Shown piece after piece: positions 24,787 through 34,111 of a DNA stretch of 64,000 nucleotides; position 1 is the first letter of the stretch, and every line of letters starts with the position of its first letter. The notes beneath the pieces are model-generated. The model did not search any database. It was given only the letters and a program-made list of their open reading frames with translations, and was not told the origin of the DNA. The DNA lies in NCBI GenBank assembly GCA_029553855.1, contig JAKPKE010000114.1:1-64000 (forward strand), given 5' to 3'. Source of the DNA: Bacillota bacterium (GTDB lineage Bacteria > Bacillota > Clostridia > Lutisporales > Lutisporaceae). Both the position numbers and the translations under genes were made by a program.

Positions 24787-24846
24787 CATGGTATATATAG
24801 CTGCTATGTAAAAGCTATACCGGTTTGGCATTTCAAGTCTGCTGTA

Positions 24847-25557
24847 TCAAGGCTTTCGATAATACAGCAATCTTCCGCAGTTCTGGCATTTCAAATCCTG
24901 ATCGCCGCTCTTTATAGCCTCGTAATCCATGGCCGGCACTTCCATCCTGCAGCCGCAGCATATGCGCCTTTCTACCAGGGCAATAGGATCGGCATATGTT
25001 TTAGTTAATCTATTGAATACTTCGTAACTTTCCTTGTCAATTTCATTTTTGATACTGTCAATCCTGGGGCTAAGCTCTTCCTTTTGTGCTTTAAGCTCTT
25101 CAATTGCCTTATCATAGGCATCTTTGCTGATAAGATATTTCTTTTTGATAAATGCAAGTCGTTTTTGTGTTTCAATAAGCTCCTTATTGATATTATCTGC
25201 TTCATTCATAAGTCCTATTATGTCATTTTCTGTCGCTTGCTTTTTTTCTTCAATTTTATCAAGCTGTTTCTCAATATTCTCCAATTTTTTGACTGTATCT
25301 GTCTCTTTGCTGAATTTGATTTCTTCAGAAGCTTTCTTATTGTATTCCAGGTTCTTTATCTCATTGCTTTTGGCTTCCTGTCTGTAAGCATTTTTTTTCA
25401 GCTGATCCTCGCCTTTCAGATATTCATCTTTGAGCCTTTTGTATTCCTCTTTAAGCTTGCCCAAATCCTTAGCCTCATTCAGCTCTCTAAGCCTGTTTAA
25501 AACAGCATCCATTTCCTTCTGCAAACCCTGAAGCTCATAAAGCATCTTCAAATCCAT
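24847..25557 (-). CDS. C4-type zinc-ribbon coiled-coil protein
   Basis: A 236-residue protein of the zf-RING_7 family. A long antiparallel coiled coil (about 10-175, repeated KKLENIEKQLDKIEEKK-type heptads) ends in a zinc ribbon with CCGCRMEV near 200 and CQNCGRLLYY at the C terminus. Such proteins are thought to bind nucleic acid and recur beside nif3 and trmK. ATG 25557 is preferred, with AAGGAG 8 nt upstream; a TTG codon just before it is in frame. It lies 55 nt downstream of the nif3-type gene, probably in one operon. The precise role is not established. Confidence 0.88.
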   Translation of the reverse strand: MDLKMLYELQGLQKEMDAVLNRLRELNEAKDLGKLKEEYKRLKDEYLKGEDQLKKNAYRQEAKSNEIKNLEYNKKASEEIKFSKETDTVKKLENIEKQLDKIEEKKQATENDIIGLMNEADNINKELIETQKRLAFIKKKYLISKDAYDKAIEELKAQKEELSPRIDSIKNEIDKESYEVFNRLTKTYADPIALVERRICCGCRMEVPAMDYEAIKSGDQDLKCQNCGRLLYYRKP

Positions 25558-25612
25558 CAAACCATCTCCTTTAACCTGTTTTAAATAAAAAATAGGAACA
25601 GAAAAACTATTC

Positions 25613-26422
25613 CTATAATACTCTCAATATTTCCATATTTGCATTCGATTCAACCACATCCGCATCAAGCTTAAGCTCTTGAAATTTATTCCTTAAATAT
25701 TCAGCTATGTGCTTTATCATTATCTTTTCTGTAGCATAATGGCCCGCATCAATCACACACAATCCCATTTCCAATGCATCAAGAACCCCGTGGTATTGCA
25801 TATCTCCCGTTACAAGCACATCCGCTCCGGCAAACCTGGCACTATTTATATACTTGCTGCCTGAGCCATTAATAAGTGCAACTTTCTTAATCTTCCTGTT
25901 CGGATCCCCTGCAAAGCTTACATGACCGGTCCCCAATAAGGTTTTCACATTTTCGGCATACATTAAGAGCGTTGTTTCTTTTTCAAGCACGGCAATTCTC
26001 CCAATGCCCATAATCCTGCTTTCATAAGCAGTTTCCTCTAATATGCTGAAGTCAGAAAAGCCAAGTTCCTTTGCAAATACATCGTTTAACCCGTCTTGTG
26101 CTATATCATAATTAGTATGCATACAATAGAGAGCTATATTGTTTTTTATAAGGCTTATTATCTTTCTTCCAGTTGCATTATCCGTATTCACCCTTTTTAT
26201 TCCGTTAAAAATCATAGGATGGTGTGATACTATCATGTCGGCTTTTCTTTCGACAGCTTCTTCAATAACCCATTCCGGAACATCCAGGCATACTATGACT
26301 CTTTCGATCTTCCGTCTGCCGTCTCCTACAAGCAAGCCTACATTGTCCCAGCCTTCGGCAAGCCCCTTAGGGGCTAATTCTTCCAAGATACCGGCTATGG
26401 TCTGGCATTTTACTGTACCCAT
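25613..26422 (-). CDS. NIF3/DUF34 dinuclear metal-centre protein (YqfO type)
   Basis: A 269-residue NIF3 (GTP cyclohydrolase I type 2-like) protein. Motifs include GWDNVGLLVGD, VIVCLDVPEWVIEEA, the metal-binding DMIVSHHPMIFNGIK and YCMHTNYDIAQDGLN in the N-terminal half, and VLVTGDMQYHGVLDA with IDAGHYATE toward the end. It forms a hexameric toroid with two metal ions per subunit. It lacks the extra mid-domain of the longer Bacillus YqfO. The start overlaps the 3' end of trmK by 13 nt, with GGGAGG before the ATG. Its cellular role is poorly understood; a metal-handling or metabolite-repair function has been proposed for the family. Confidence 0.93.
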   Translation of the reverse strand: MGTVKCQTIAGILEELAPKGLAEGWDNVGLLVGDGRRKIERVIVCLDVPEWVIEEAVERKADMIVSHHPMIFNGIKRVNTDNATGRKIISLIKNNIALYCMHTNYDIAQDGLNDVFAKELGFSDFSILEETAYESRIMGIGRIAVLEKETTLLMYAENVKTLLGTGHVSFAGDPNRKIKKVALINGSGSKYINSARFAGADVLVTGDMQYHGVLDALEMGLCVIDAGHYATEKIMIKHIAEYLRNKFQELKLDADVVESNANMEILRVL

Positions 26423-27120
26423 TGCAACACCTCCCTATAGAAGTCTGTCAGTTCTTTGCACTCCTCAACTCTTTCCCTGCAGTTTTTACTATACATGCCC
26501 TCCAAATCCGCTATCACCTTTTCCAACCCGCTTATTTTCTTATTTATGTATTCCGCGGCGAGGGGATGTTTTTTTTGGATTATCTTATCTCCAATAAGCA
26601 ATAACCCTTTTGCTTCCCTTACTTTCCCTATAGACTTTGCCCAGATGACTTCATATATTTTATCCTGCTCTTTTACCAGTTCTTCATCAATTATATCAAA
26701 TCCGTGCTCAAATAGCCATTTCCTTATCTTGTCCGAATCCCTCATAGGCTGCAGAATTAACAGTTTGGCACTCTCCGCAGTCCCCGAATTTGCATCCAAA
26801 ATATCCCTGATAAGAATTCCTCCCATGCCTGCAATAACAATTACTTCTGCTTCCCCCGGCCTGATAGCTTCCAGGCCGTTTCCCCGACGCACTGTTATCT
26901 TTGACTCGAATCCATGGATTTTTATTCTTTTTTTTGATATTTTCACCGGCCCGATATTTATATCGGTAGCAACAGCATTTTTTACATATTTGTTTTTTAT
27001 CAGAAATATCGGAAGATATGCATGGTCTGATCCTATATCCGCGACCGAATCGTAACCTCGTATGCTCTCTGCTATTATTTCCAATCTAGGAGAAAGCTTC
27101 AATTCTTTTGTATCTCCCAT
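26410..27120 (-). CDS. trmK: tRNA (adenine-22-N1)-methyltransferase
   Basis: About 236 residues. A Rossmann-fold SAM methyltransferase (SVADIGSDHAYLPIFLI, AVATDINIGPVKISKKRI, VIVIAGMGGILIRDIL, LILQPMRDSDKIRKWL) followed by a C-terminal coiled-coil (about 180-236), as in Bacillus TrmK (YqfN). It makes m1A22 in tRNA. ATG 27120 is chosen because the upstream GTG abuts its ribosome site. The arrangement trmK-nif3 (overlapping) and the zinc-ribbon gene is conserved in Firmicutes near rpoD-dnaG, which here lie just upstream across two tRNA genes. Confidence 0.94.
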   Translation of the reverse strand: MGDTKELKLSPRLEIIAESIRGYDSVADIGSDHAYLPIFLIKNKYVKNAVATDINIGPVKISKKRIKIHGFESKITVRRGNGLEAIRPGEAEVIVIAGMGGILIRDILDANSGTAESAKLLILQPMRDSDKIRKWLFEHGFDIIDEELVKEQDKIYEVIWAKSIGKVREAKGLLLIGDKIIQKKHPLAAEYINKKISGLEKVIADLEGMYSKNCRERVEECKELTDFYREVLQWVQ

Positions 27121-27244
27121 TACAGTTCCCGGCACCTTTCCCGGACACTTGCATCTGCAGTATCACTTCTTTTATTCATTATACTATAATTTACTGATTT
27201 TTTTATTATTAATTAGGAAAAATACATACCGAGGGGTGAAAAAT

Positions 27245-27415
27245 ATGAAAAAGAAAATGCATTTAAAACCTGAAACAATTCAAAAATTCAAATGGGGAGG
27301 GACCTCAAAAGAATGGGAGGATGAGGCAGATAGATTGTCTAACCAGCTTAAAACCATGGAAGTAATAAATGATATAATTGAAAAACAGGATTGTGAAAGT
27401 GATGAAAAAACCTGA
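27245..27415 (+). CDS. small hypothetical protein (56 aa)
   Basis: A 56-residue charged protein (KKKMHLKPETIQKFKWGG, then an acidic helical tail ending KQDCESDEKT). GAGGGG lies 8 nt before the ATG, and a hairpin directly overlaps the stop. It is oppositely oriented to its neighbours. I do not recognise it; the ribosome site and terminator support expression. A longer frame to the left is not needed. Confidence 0.6.
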   Translation: MKKKMHLKPETIQKFKWGGTSKEWEDEADRLSNQLKTMEVINDIIEKQDCESDEKT

Positions 27416-27432
27416 TACAGCGTATCAGGTTA
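27403..27432. terminator. bidirectional hairpin between small gene and tRNAs
   Basis: AACCTGATAC / GTATCAGGTT, perfect 10-bp stem with a short loop. The minus direction has TTTTTT right after it, a proper terminator for the two tRNA genes. The plus direction has only ATATAT. Confidence 0.82.
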
Positions 27433-27446
27433 TATATCATCATAAA

Positions 27447-27523
27447 TGGTGGGCCTTCAGGGACTCGAACCCCGGACCAACCGGTTATGAGCCGGTTGCT
27501 CTAACCAACTGAGCTAAAGGCCC
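27447..27523 (-). tRNA. tRNA with CAT anticodon (Met or Ile2)
   Basis: A complete cloverleaf: acceptor GGGCCTT pairing with AAGGCCC, D arm GCTC...GAGC, anticodon loop CTCATAA between CCGG and CCGG, T loop TTCGAGT, encoded CCA. The acceptor and anticodon arms do not look like initiator tRNA. Elongator Met and lysidine-modified Ile2 cannot be told apart with certainty here. Confidence 0.93.
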
Positions 27524-27527
27524 AAAA

Positions 27528-27603
27528 TGGCTCCCCAAGTTGGACTCGAACCAACGACCCTGCGGTTAACAGCCGCATGCTCTACCGACTGAGCTATTGA
27601 GGA
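27528..27603 (-). tRNA. tRNA-Asn (anticodon GTT)
   Basis: Acceptor TCCTCAA / TTGGGGA, anticodon stem TGCGG/CCGCA closing loop CTGTTAA, T loop TTCGAGT, encoded CCA after discriminator G. It is 4 nt from the CAT tRNA and shares its transcript, with both ended by the hairpin at 27403-27432. Confidence 0.95.
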
Positions 27604-27687
27604 ACTTTAAACTGACAAATATTATTTTACTTACTTTCATTACGAAAGTCAACAGTAAATTTCATAACATTTTGGTTTTTCCGGGTA

Positions 27688-28776
27688 TTATTCAAGGAAA
27701 TCTTTTAATTTCTTGCTCCTGCTCGGGTGTCTGAGTTTTCTCAACGCTTTCGCCTCGATCTGCCTTATACGCTCCCTTGTAACGTTGAACTCTTTACCCA
27801 CTTCCTCCAATGTTCTTGCTCTCCCGTCCTCCAAGCCGAACCTTAGCTTAAGCACCTTTTCCTCCCTTGGGGTCAAAGTGTCAAGTACCTCCATAAGCTG
27901 CTCCTTAAGCAATGTAAAGGCCGCCGATTCGGCCGGCGCAGGAGCATCCTCGTCAGGTATGAAGTCCCCCAGGTGGCTGTCTTCCTCTTCACCGATGGGG
28001 GTTTCAAGGGAAACGGGCTCCTGGGCTATTTTCATAATCTCCCTGACCTTATCCTCTGTCATTCCCATTTCAATGGCGATTTCTTCCGGAAGAGGATCTC
28101 TTCCAAGCTCCTGGAGGAGTTGTCTTGAAACCCTGATAAGCTTGTTTATGGTTTCTACCATATGCACAGGAATTCTGATAGTCCTCGCCTGGTCGGCAAT
28201 AGCTCTCGTAATTGCCTGCCTTATCCACCAAGTGGCATAAGTGCTGAATTTAAAACCTTTTGTATGGTCGAACTTTTCTACTGCTTTTATGAGTCCGAGA
28301 TTGCCTTCCTGAATAAGATCCAGAAACAGCATACCTCTTCCGACATATCTCTTTGCAATGCTGACTACCAGTCTAAGGTTTGCTTCAGTAAGCTTTTTTT
28401 TGGCATCGGAATCATTCTTCTGTATTTTATTTGCCAGGTCCACCTCTTCCTCAGGGCTTAACAGGGGCACTTTTCCTATTTCCTTAAGGTACATCCTTAC
28501 CGGGTCATCTATACTGATACCTTCGGGAATGCTTATCTCAATGTCTACTTCTTCGGCATCTTCATCAAGAGGCGAAATATCAAGATCACTTTCTACGGCT
28601 CCAACCACATCTATACCTTTAGTCTCGAGATATTCGTATAATTTGTCTATCTGTTCGGGATCCATCTCCACTTCCTCAAAGGTATCCATTATTTCTTTAT
28701 ATGTGAGCGTTCCATTTTTTTTGCCCTTATCAACTAACTCTTTTATATTATTTATTTTTATTTCTTCTGTTTTCAT
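27688..28776 (-). CDS. rpoD: primary sigma factor SigA/RpoD
   Basis: A 362-residue housekeeping sigma factor. It has region 1.1 ([18 protein letters not shown]), 1.2 ([23 protein letters not shown]), 2.1-2.4 ([28 protein letters not shown]..., [14 protein letters not shown]), 3 ([14 protein letters not shown]) and 4 ([37 protein letters not shown]). Like other Gram-positive SigA it lacks the large insertion of E. coli sigma-70. GGGAGGGG is just before the ATG. It starts 2 nt after the dnaG stop codon, the dnaG-rpoD macromolecular synthesis operon without rpsU. Confidence 0.98.
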   Translation of the reverse strand: MKTEEIKINNIKELVDKGKKNGTLTYKEIMDTFEEVEMDPEQIDKLYEYLETKGIDVVGAVESDLDISPLDEDAEEVDIEISIPEGISIDDPVRMYLKEIGKVPLLSPEEEVDLANKIQKNDSDAKKKLTEANLRLVVSIAKRYVGRGMLFLDLIQEGNLGLIKAVEKFDHTKGFKFSTYATWWIRQAITRAIADQARTIRIPVHMVETINKLIRVSRQLLQELGRDPLPEEIAIEMGMTEDKVREIMKIAQEPVSLETPIGEEEDSHLGDFIPDEDAPAPAESAAFTLLKEQLMEVLDTLTPREEKVLKLRFGLEDGRARTLEEVGKEFNVTRERIRQIEAKALRKLRHPSRSKKLKDFLE

Positions 28777-28778
28777 TG

Positions 28779-30569
28779 TTATCCCCTCCCTTCCGGAAAT
28801 CTCCTTCTCCTCTTCTGCAATTCTTTGATCTCGACAAAGAATGCATTTGCTTCTTCTTTCCTTCCCACAAGATACATCTCTTCCATTTTAATTATCATTT
28901 CCTGGATTCGTCTATCCAATCTCGAGTGCTTTACTCTTTCAATGCTGGATTTTATCAGCTTATCTATATCTGCATCCGGCAGTTTATAGCTGAAAATCTC
29001 CGCTACCTTTGACTTTTCATCATCACTATTAAAGAAACCAATGATTTCACCTGCCGTTACCGGCTTATCCTCCTTTGAGTATTTTTGAATGATTTCTGCA
29101 ATCTTAATATGCATGTCATTAGAAAAATCAGTTGGTTCCAAGGTTTCAAAAATATCTTTTACTTTCTCGTAATAATAAATACATATATTCAGTAGATAAA
29201 TCTCCGCTGTAATCTCGCCTTTTTTTAATTCCACCTCTGCTTTTTTACTATTTATTATATTATGTTTATTATTTCCATTTTTATTCTTATTACGAAGCCT
29301 ATTCAGCTCTGCATATAAAGCTGCCTCATTTACCTGCATAATGCCCGAATATTTTTTAATATAAGCATCTACCTCGACATTGCTTATTACATCCTTTAGA
29401 ATCTCAGAAAAACCCTTTGTAAATACTATTCTATCCTGTATATTATTTATGTCCAAATTCCTTCTTAAATTCTCAATTTTATATTCAATAAGGGAAACAC
29501 TCCCTTTTATTTTTTCTCTGAAAGCCTCAATTCCTTCTTTTCTTATATATTCATCAGGGTCTCTGCCGGAAGGCAAACTTAAAACCCTGACTACACAGCC
29601 CTCATTCTCAAGAATGGATAGTCCTTTCATTGTAGCGTTCTGCCCTGCCAAATCGGAATCATAAGAAATTATTATCTCATTTGAAAACCGTTTCAGAAGC
29701 TTGGCTTGATTTTCCGTAAAAGCCGTTCCCAGAGAAGCAACTGCATTTTCCACTCCAAACTGATGCAAGGCAATTGTATCCATATAACCTTCAACTATAA
29801 TAATATTTTCAAGGTTTTGTATCTTTTTTACAAAATTCAAGCCGTAAATATTATAACCCTTGTTAAAAACAGGGGTATCGGGTGAATTGAGATACTTGGG
29901 CTTTGAATCTCCTATAACCCTTCCCCCAAAAGCAATAACATTTCCCTTAAGGTCTATTATCGGAAACATAACCCTGTTTCTGAACTTGTCGCAGTACCCC
30001 TCTTTGTCCCTGCCTTTAACAATAAGTCCGGCCTTGTAAAGAAGCTCAGTGCCATAGCCCTTCCTTTTCATGAAATCTATAAGTTCATGCCATCTGTCCG
30101 GAGCAAATCCCAGGCCGAATTTCTTGATTATTGCATCGCTCAGGCCCCTTTTCTTAAGGTACTGCGATGCCTTGTCCCCATTATTGAGATTGCTGTAAAA
30201 AAACCTTGCGGCTTCAGTATTCAGCTTATATAATGTTTTTCTAAGTTTCGCCATTTCCAACTGTTTGGGATCCTTATCCTCTTCCAGTTGTATGCCGGAT
30301 CTTTCGGCAAGTAGTTTAACTGCCTCTATAAAACTGATTTTTTCGATTCTTTGTATAAAAGTAATTACATTGCCTCCAACTCCGCACCCAAAACAGTTGA
30401 ATATCTGTTTTGAAAATGACACGCTGAAGGATGGTGTCTTTTCAGAATGGAAAGGACATAACGCCATATAGTTGCTGCCTTTTTTTTTCAATGTCATATA
30501 TTCCGAAATGACATCCACTATATCATTTTTTTCGATTATCTCAGAAATCTTATCTTCTGAGAAAAGCAT
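28779..30569 (-). CDS. dnaG: DNA primase
   Basis: About 596 residues. A CHC2 zinc-binding domain ([11 protein letters not shown]...CFGCG, about residues 35-65), the catalytic core with the TOPRIM motif [17 protein letters not shown] near 255 and the DSD-like [12 protein letters not shown], then a C-terminal DnaB-binding helical domain. It makes RNA primers at the replication fork. The start is MLFSEDKI, 7 nt after AAAGGTGG; a GTG four codons upstream is part of that ribosome site. It is followed immediately by rpoD. Confidence 0.97.
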   Translation of the reverse strand: MLFSEDKISEIIEKNDIVDVISEYMTLKKKGSNYMALCPFHSEKTPSFSVSFSKQIFNCFGCGVGGNVITFIQRIEKISFIEAVKLLAERSGIQLEEDKDPKQLEMAKLRKTLYKLNTEAARFFYSNLNNGDKASQYLKKRGLSDAIIKKFGLGFAPDRWHELIDFMKRKGYGTELLYKAGLIVKGRDKEGYCDKFRNRVMFPIIDLKGNVIAFGGRVIGDSKPKYLNSPDTPVFNKGYNIYGLNFVKKIQNLENIIIVEGYMDTIALHQFGVENAVASLGTAFTENQAKLLKRFSNEIIISYDSDLAGQNATMKGLSILENEGCVVRVLSLPSGRDPDEYIRKEGIEAFREKIKGSVSLIEYKIENLRRNLDINNIQDRIVFTKGFSEILKDVISNVEVDAYIKKYSGIMQVNEAALYAELNRLRNKNKNGNNKHNIINSKKAEVELKKGEITAEIYLLNICIYYYEKVKDIFETLEPTDFSNDMHIKIAEIIQKYSKEDKPVTAGEIIGFFNSDDEKSKVAEIFSYKLPDADIDKLIKSSIERVKHSRLDRRIQEMIIKMEEMYLVGRKEEANAFFVEIKELQKRRRRFPEGRG

Positions 30570-30650
30570 TGGCTTTTCCACCTTTTATCTCAATTGAACC
30601 ATGGTAATATGCCACCCATAACTGATTCATATATTTATTCTCCATTTATT

Positions 30651-31106
30651 TTAAATATCCTTCATATTTTGTGAAATTAGAAAGCTAAGTGATTTTTCAA
30701 ATCTACTGTCATCTCTTTTTGTACGCCTTGCAGGACCTTTGACCCTCCCTCCGCCCCGTCTCACGGCTCCGGCTACATACCTTTCAAAAAGAAGCTTGTC
30801 AATATTGTCCTCACAAAATATCATCCCATTAAATGAAATCGCCCGGGCTTTCTTGGCAAGTATCAGGGATGCAAGTCCAAAATCCCCCGTCACAACTATA
30901 TCCCCCTCCGATACTTTATTGATTATTGCCATATCCACTGCCTGAGATACATTGTCAACCATTATTTTTTCTACATAAGCATCGTTGGAATAGCAGCTGT
31001 GATGACATGTACTGTGAAAGAAAACAACTCTTATTCCATATGTTTTTGCTATTCTCTCAATCAAAGAAGTAACAGGGCAGGCATCCCCGTCTACCAGTAT
31101 TATCAT
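30651..31106 (-). CDS. YaiI/YqxD family protein (DUF188)
   Basis: A 151-residue DUF188 protein with a PIN-like fold. It has MIILVDGDACPVTSLIERIA, VVFFHSTCHHSC, VSQAVDMAIINKVSEGDIVVTGDFGLASL and the C-terminal RGGGRVKGPARRTKRDDSRFEKSLS. Bacillus yqxD sits beside dnaG in the same way. The start is chosen after TTGGGG 9 nt upstream, discarding a 26-residue non-conserved extension. It may be a nuclease by fold, but activity is unproven. Confidence 0.93.
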   Translation of the reverse strand: MIILVDGDACPVTSLIERIAKTYGIRVVFFHSTCHHSCYSNDAYVEKIMVDNVSQAVDMAIINKVSEGDIVVTGDFGLASLILAKKARAISFNGMIFCEDNIDKLLFERYVAGAVRRGGGRVKGPARRTKRDDSRFEKSLSFLISQNMKDI

Positions 31107-31226
31107 ATTAATACCCCAATAATTCTCTATGAATTGATGTACCGAAATAACTTTTATTCGACATAAATTTTGAATATCCTTCATTGTATATAATATTCAG
31201 CGAATTAAGCCGGCCTCATACATCAA

Positions 31227-32222
31227 TTACACCTGCCAGGGGGAGGGAATGAACAATCGGGTAAAAATACTTATTGCAAAACTGTCTGACATGCCAGCTA
31301 TGTAATCACATGCAAGCCTTTCTATATCCACAGCTTTGAGTCTTTCGATTTCAGAGGGTATTTCATCAGGATTCTGTATATAGTACTCATACAGGCTTTT
31401 TATAATATTCTTTGCTTTCTTCTCCTCTTTCTTGGCAGCCGAACCAACATATACATTTTCGAACATGAATTTTCTAAGCTCGTTGGTAGTCCGGTTTACA
31501 ATACTGCTCATCAATATTTCATTCCTGCCGATACTTTCGTTTATAATATCGGTTATCATTGTATTTATTCTTTCTTTATGAGTAAATCCGAGAATCCTTA
31601 TACACTCTTCAGGTATTGAAGATGCTTCCAATATACCGCCCCTGATCGCATCATCAATATCATGATTTATATATGCAATCCTATCTGAAAAATATACGAT
31701 TTTACCCTCTAAGGTTTCAGGTTCCGCATCCCCGGTATGTTTCAAAATACCGTCTTTGACCTCATATGTCAGGTTGAGGCCTTTGCCTCCCTCCAATATT
31801 TCTACGACCCTAAGGCTTTGTTCGTTGTGCTTGAAGCCCCCGGGATGAACTTCATCCAGAGCATTCTCCCCGGCATGGCCAAAAGGCGTATGCCCCAAGT
31901 CATGGCCAAGGGCTATTGCTTCAGTCAGATCTTCATTCAATCTGAGCGCCCTGGCAATGGTACGTGCTATCTGTGATACCTCAAGGGTATGAGTCAGTCT
32001 AGTCCTGTAATGATCTCCTTCCGGGGATATAAATACCTGAGTCTTGTGCTTAAGCCTTCTGAATGCCTTTGAATGCAGTATCCTGTCCCTGTCTCTCTGA
32101 TAATCTGTCCTTATATCGCACTTTATTTCTTCTATTAGCCGCCCCTTTGTGTTTATGCTCAGGGCAGCATATTTCGAAAGATTTTGTTTTTCTATGTTCT
32201 CAGTTATTTCTCTTATTTTCAC
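31227..32222 (-). CDS. dgt: dGTPase-like HD-domain triphosphohydrolase
   Basis: About 331 residues. An HD-domain nucleotide hydrolase of the short (type 2) dGTPase class: DRDRILHSKAFRRLKHKTQVF, THTLEVSQIARTIARAL, the metal site ALGHDLGHTPFGHAGE, and FSDRIAYINHDIDDAI. It hydrolyses dNTPs to deoxynucleosides and triphosphate, affecting dNTP pools. The start is GTG 32222, 8 nt after GGGAG; 69 upstream in-frame residues look non-coding. It lies upstream of yaiI and dnaG-rpoD, the order seen in many Clostridia. Confidence 0.93.
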   Translation of the reverse strand: MKIREITENIEKQNLSKYAALSINTKGRLIEEIKCDIRTDYQRDRDRILHSKAFRRLKHKTQVFISPEGDHYRTRLTHTLEVSQIARTIARALRLNEDLTEAIALGHDLGHTPFGHAGENALDEVHPGGFKHNEQSLRVVEILEGGKGLNLTYEVKDGILKHTGDAEPETLEGKIVYFSDRIAYINHDIDDAIRGGILEASSIPEECIRILGFTHKERINTMITDIINESIGRNEILMSSIVNRTTNELRKFMFENVYVGSAAKKEEKKAKNIIKSLYEYYIQNPDEIPSEIERLKAVDIERLACDYIAGMSDSFAISIFTRLFIPSPWQV

Positions 32223-32457
32223 AGAAACATCTCCCTTGAAAATCCTGATACGTATAAATAGTATTTGATTGTAATATACAACAAATTTTAAAAATCTCCT
32301 TTCCCTTAACAAAACTTTTTCACAAGCAGGGAATTTTGCTGCAGTCAAATCCCACCGCAAACTCGAACTATATAAAATTGTTAAAAAATTAGCAGGAATT
32401 TTCGTATATCTATAGAATAGGTAACACATGATATGAAGTATATCGAACTGAAATGGA

Positions 32458-32598
32458 CAAATATCATAAATTCTTGCGAATTTATGATATAATATGCTAT
32501 CGCATATTATATGCTTTATTTAATTGCCCGTGCGATTTTTTGCTCCGCAAAACGCACATGGGCAAATATCATAAATTCTTGCGAATTTATGATATAAT
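32458..32598. repeat. duplicated palindromic element before gdhA
   Basis: A 36-nt sequence starting CAAATATCATAAATTC is repeated exactly at 32458-32493 and 32563-32598. Each copy is itself a dyad (ATCATAAATTC-TTGC-GAATTTATGAT) ending in TATAAT. Between them lie two more hairpins: AATATG/CATATT at 32491-32508, and GCCCGTGCG with CGCACATGGGC at 32526-32563. It fills most of the 450-nt gap between dgt and gdhA and resembles a small mobile or regulatory repeat. Confidence 0.85.
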
Positions 32599-32674
32599 GA
32601 TGTTGTGCTAATAATTAGCAATTATGCCAGCATAATTTGCATATTATTAAAACTATATTTAGGAGGTTAGAAAA

Positions 32675-33928
32675 ATGTCACATCAGGACAATTTGAATCC
32701 ATTACTGAACGCCCAGAAACAAGTAAAGGTTGCTTGTGATAAGTTGGGCTTGGATGCTAAGGTTTATGAGCTTTTAAAACAACCAACGAAAGTACTTGAG
32801 GTAGCTATTCCAGTTAAAATGGATGACGGCTCAATCAGAGTATTTACAGGATACAGGGCTCAGCATAATGACGCCGTAGGCCCTACAAAAGGTGGAATCA
32901 GGTTCCATCAGAATGTCAGCAGGGATGAGGTTTGCGCCCTATCAATATGGATGACCTTTAAATGCTGCGTTACCGGAATTCCCTATGGTGGAGGAAAAGG
33001 CGGGATTATAGTTGATCCGACAACATTATCCCCCGGTGAACTTGAAAGATTAAGCAGAGGCTATATTCAGGCAATATATAAGATGATAGGCGATCAGGTA
33101 GATATACCCGCACCGGATGTGGGCACAAACGGACAAATTATGGCATGGATGGTTGACGAATACAATAAGCTTGTCGGTCACAGCTCTTTAGGAGTTATTA
33201 CCGGAAAGCCGGTTGAATTCGGAGGCTCACTGGGCAGGACTGCAGCTACCGGATTCGGAGTAGCTGTTGTAGCAAGAGAAGCTGCCAAGAAACTGGGATT
33301 TGACTTTAAAGGCGCGACAATTGCCGTCCAAGGCATTGGCAATGTAGGAAGCCATACCGCCCTGAATCTGCAAAAGCTTGGGGGCAAAATCGTAGCTGTT
33401 TGCGAATGGAATGGATCGGTATACGATGAAAACGGTCTCGATATTGCAGCCTTAGTGGCTTATATGAGACAAAACAAGAAAATCGTTGGATTCCCGGGTT
33501 CAAAGGAAATTACAAAAGAAGAATTCTTTGCATTGCCGGTTGACATTCTTGTTCCTGCTGCTCTGGAAAATCAGATAACCGCCGAAGTCGCAGAGACAAT
33601 AAAAGCAAGGCTTGTATGCGAAGCTGCAAACGGTCCTACCACTCTTGACGGTGACGAAGTAATCAATAAGAAGGGTTTGCTTCTGACACCCGATATTCTG
33701 ACAAATGCCGGAGGGGTTACAGTATCATATTTTGAATGGGTACAGAACCTATATGGCTACTACTGGACAGAAAAAGAAGTTGAAGAAAAAGAAGAAAGGG
33801 CTATGGTTGAAGCATTCAACGCCATATATGCAATAAAAGAAGAATTCAATGTTTCAATGAGAGAAGCGGCCTATATGTTCTCAGTAAAGAAGGTTGCTGC
33901 GGCAATGAAGGTTAGAGGCTGGTATTAA
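32675..33928 (+). CDS. gdhA: glutamate dehydrogenase (Glu/Leu/Phe/Val family)
   Basis: A 417-residue NAD(P)-dependent enzyme interconverting glutamate and 2-oxoglutarate plus ammonium. Catalytic motifs: TKGGIRFHQNVSRDEV, the lysine loop GIPYGGGKGGIIVDP, and PAPDVGTNGQIMAWMVDEY. The Rossmann domain has VQGIGNVGSH and VCEWNGSVYD, followed by EAANGPTT. The length fits hexameric GDH of the RocG/GudB type. AGGAGG precedes the ATG. It is monocistronic, preceded by duplicated palindromes with TATAAT and followed by a strong terminator. Confidence 0.96.
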   Translation: MSHQDNLNPLLNAQKQVKVACDKLGLDAKVYELLKQPTKVLEVAIPVKMDDGSIRVFTGYRAQHNDAVGPTKGGIRFHQNVSRDEVCALSIWMTFKCCVTGIPYGGGKGGIIVDPTTLSPGELERLSRGYIQAIYKMIGDQVDIPAPDVGTNGQIMAWMVDEYNKLVGHSSLGVITGKPVEFGGSLGRTAATGFGVAVVAREAAKKLGFDFKGATIAVQGIGNVGSHTALNLQKLGGKIVAVCEWNGSVYDENGLDIAALVAYMRQNKKIVGFPGSKEITKEEFFALPVDILVPAALENQITAEVAETIKARLVCEAANGPTTLDGDEVINKKGLLLTPDILTNAGGVTVSYFEWVQNLYGYYWTEKEVEEKEERAMVEAFNAIYAIKEEFNVSMREAAYMFSVKKVAAAMKVRGWY

Positions 33929-33960
33929 AAAACAGGATACATATATAATATGTTTCAAAA

Positions 33961-33997
33961 ACAAAGAGACCTGTGGAAATCCGCAGGTCTCTTTGTT
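33961..33997 (+). terminator. gdhA terminator
   Basis: AAAGAGACCTG pairs with CAGGTCTCTTT around a short internal stem and is followed by GTTTG. The stem is long; the T-run is modest. Confidence 0.88.
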
Positions 33998-34003
33998 TGT
34001 CGA

Positions 34004-34055
34004 CAAATATGTATTGTCAACCATTGTTTAAAACATGGTTGACAATACATATTTG
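34004..34055 (+). promoter_or_regulatory. BirA operator upstream of bioY
   Basis: Two perfect 21-nt arms flank a 10-nt centre. The inner half-sites TTGTCAACC (34014-34022) and GGTTGACAA (34037-34045) with 14-nt spacing match the BirA biotin operator layout. The right half-site contains the -35 hexamer of the bioY promoter, so biotinyl-AMP-bound BirA would block RNA polymerase. Confidence 0.9.
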
Positions 34056-34067
34056 CTGATATATAAT
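34039..34067 (+). promoter_or_regulatory. bioY consensus promoter
   Basis: TTGACA (34039-34044), 17-nt spacer, TATAAT (34062-34067): both hexamers are perfect. It overlaps the BirA operator. Confidence 0.93.
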
Positions 34068-34111
34068 AATCTCTGTAATCAGTAATGGAATTAAAGCTTT
34101 GGGAGGTTAAT

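Noticed and set aside
32223-32429. 69-residue N-terminal extension of dgt
   Set aside because: GGGAG and GTG at 32222 fit better, family proteins begin here, and the extension is basic and irregular like non-coding DNA.
32458-32598. Possible CRISPR-like repeats
   Set aside because: Only two copies of a palindromic 36-mer, separated by structured DNA rather than unique spacers, and no cas genes.
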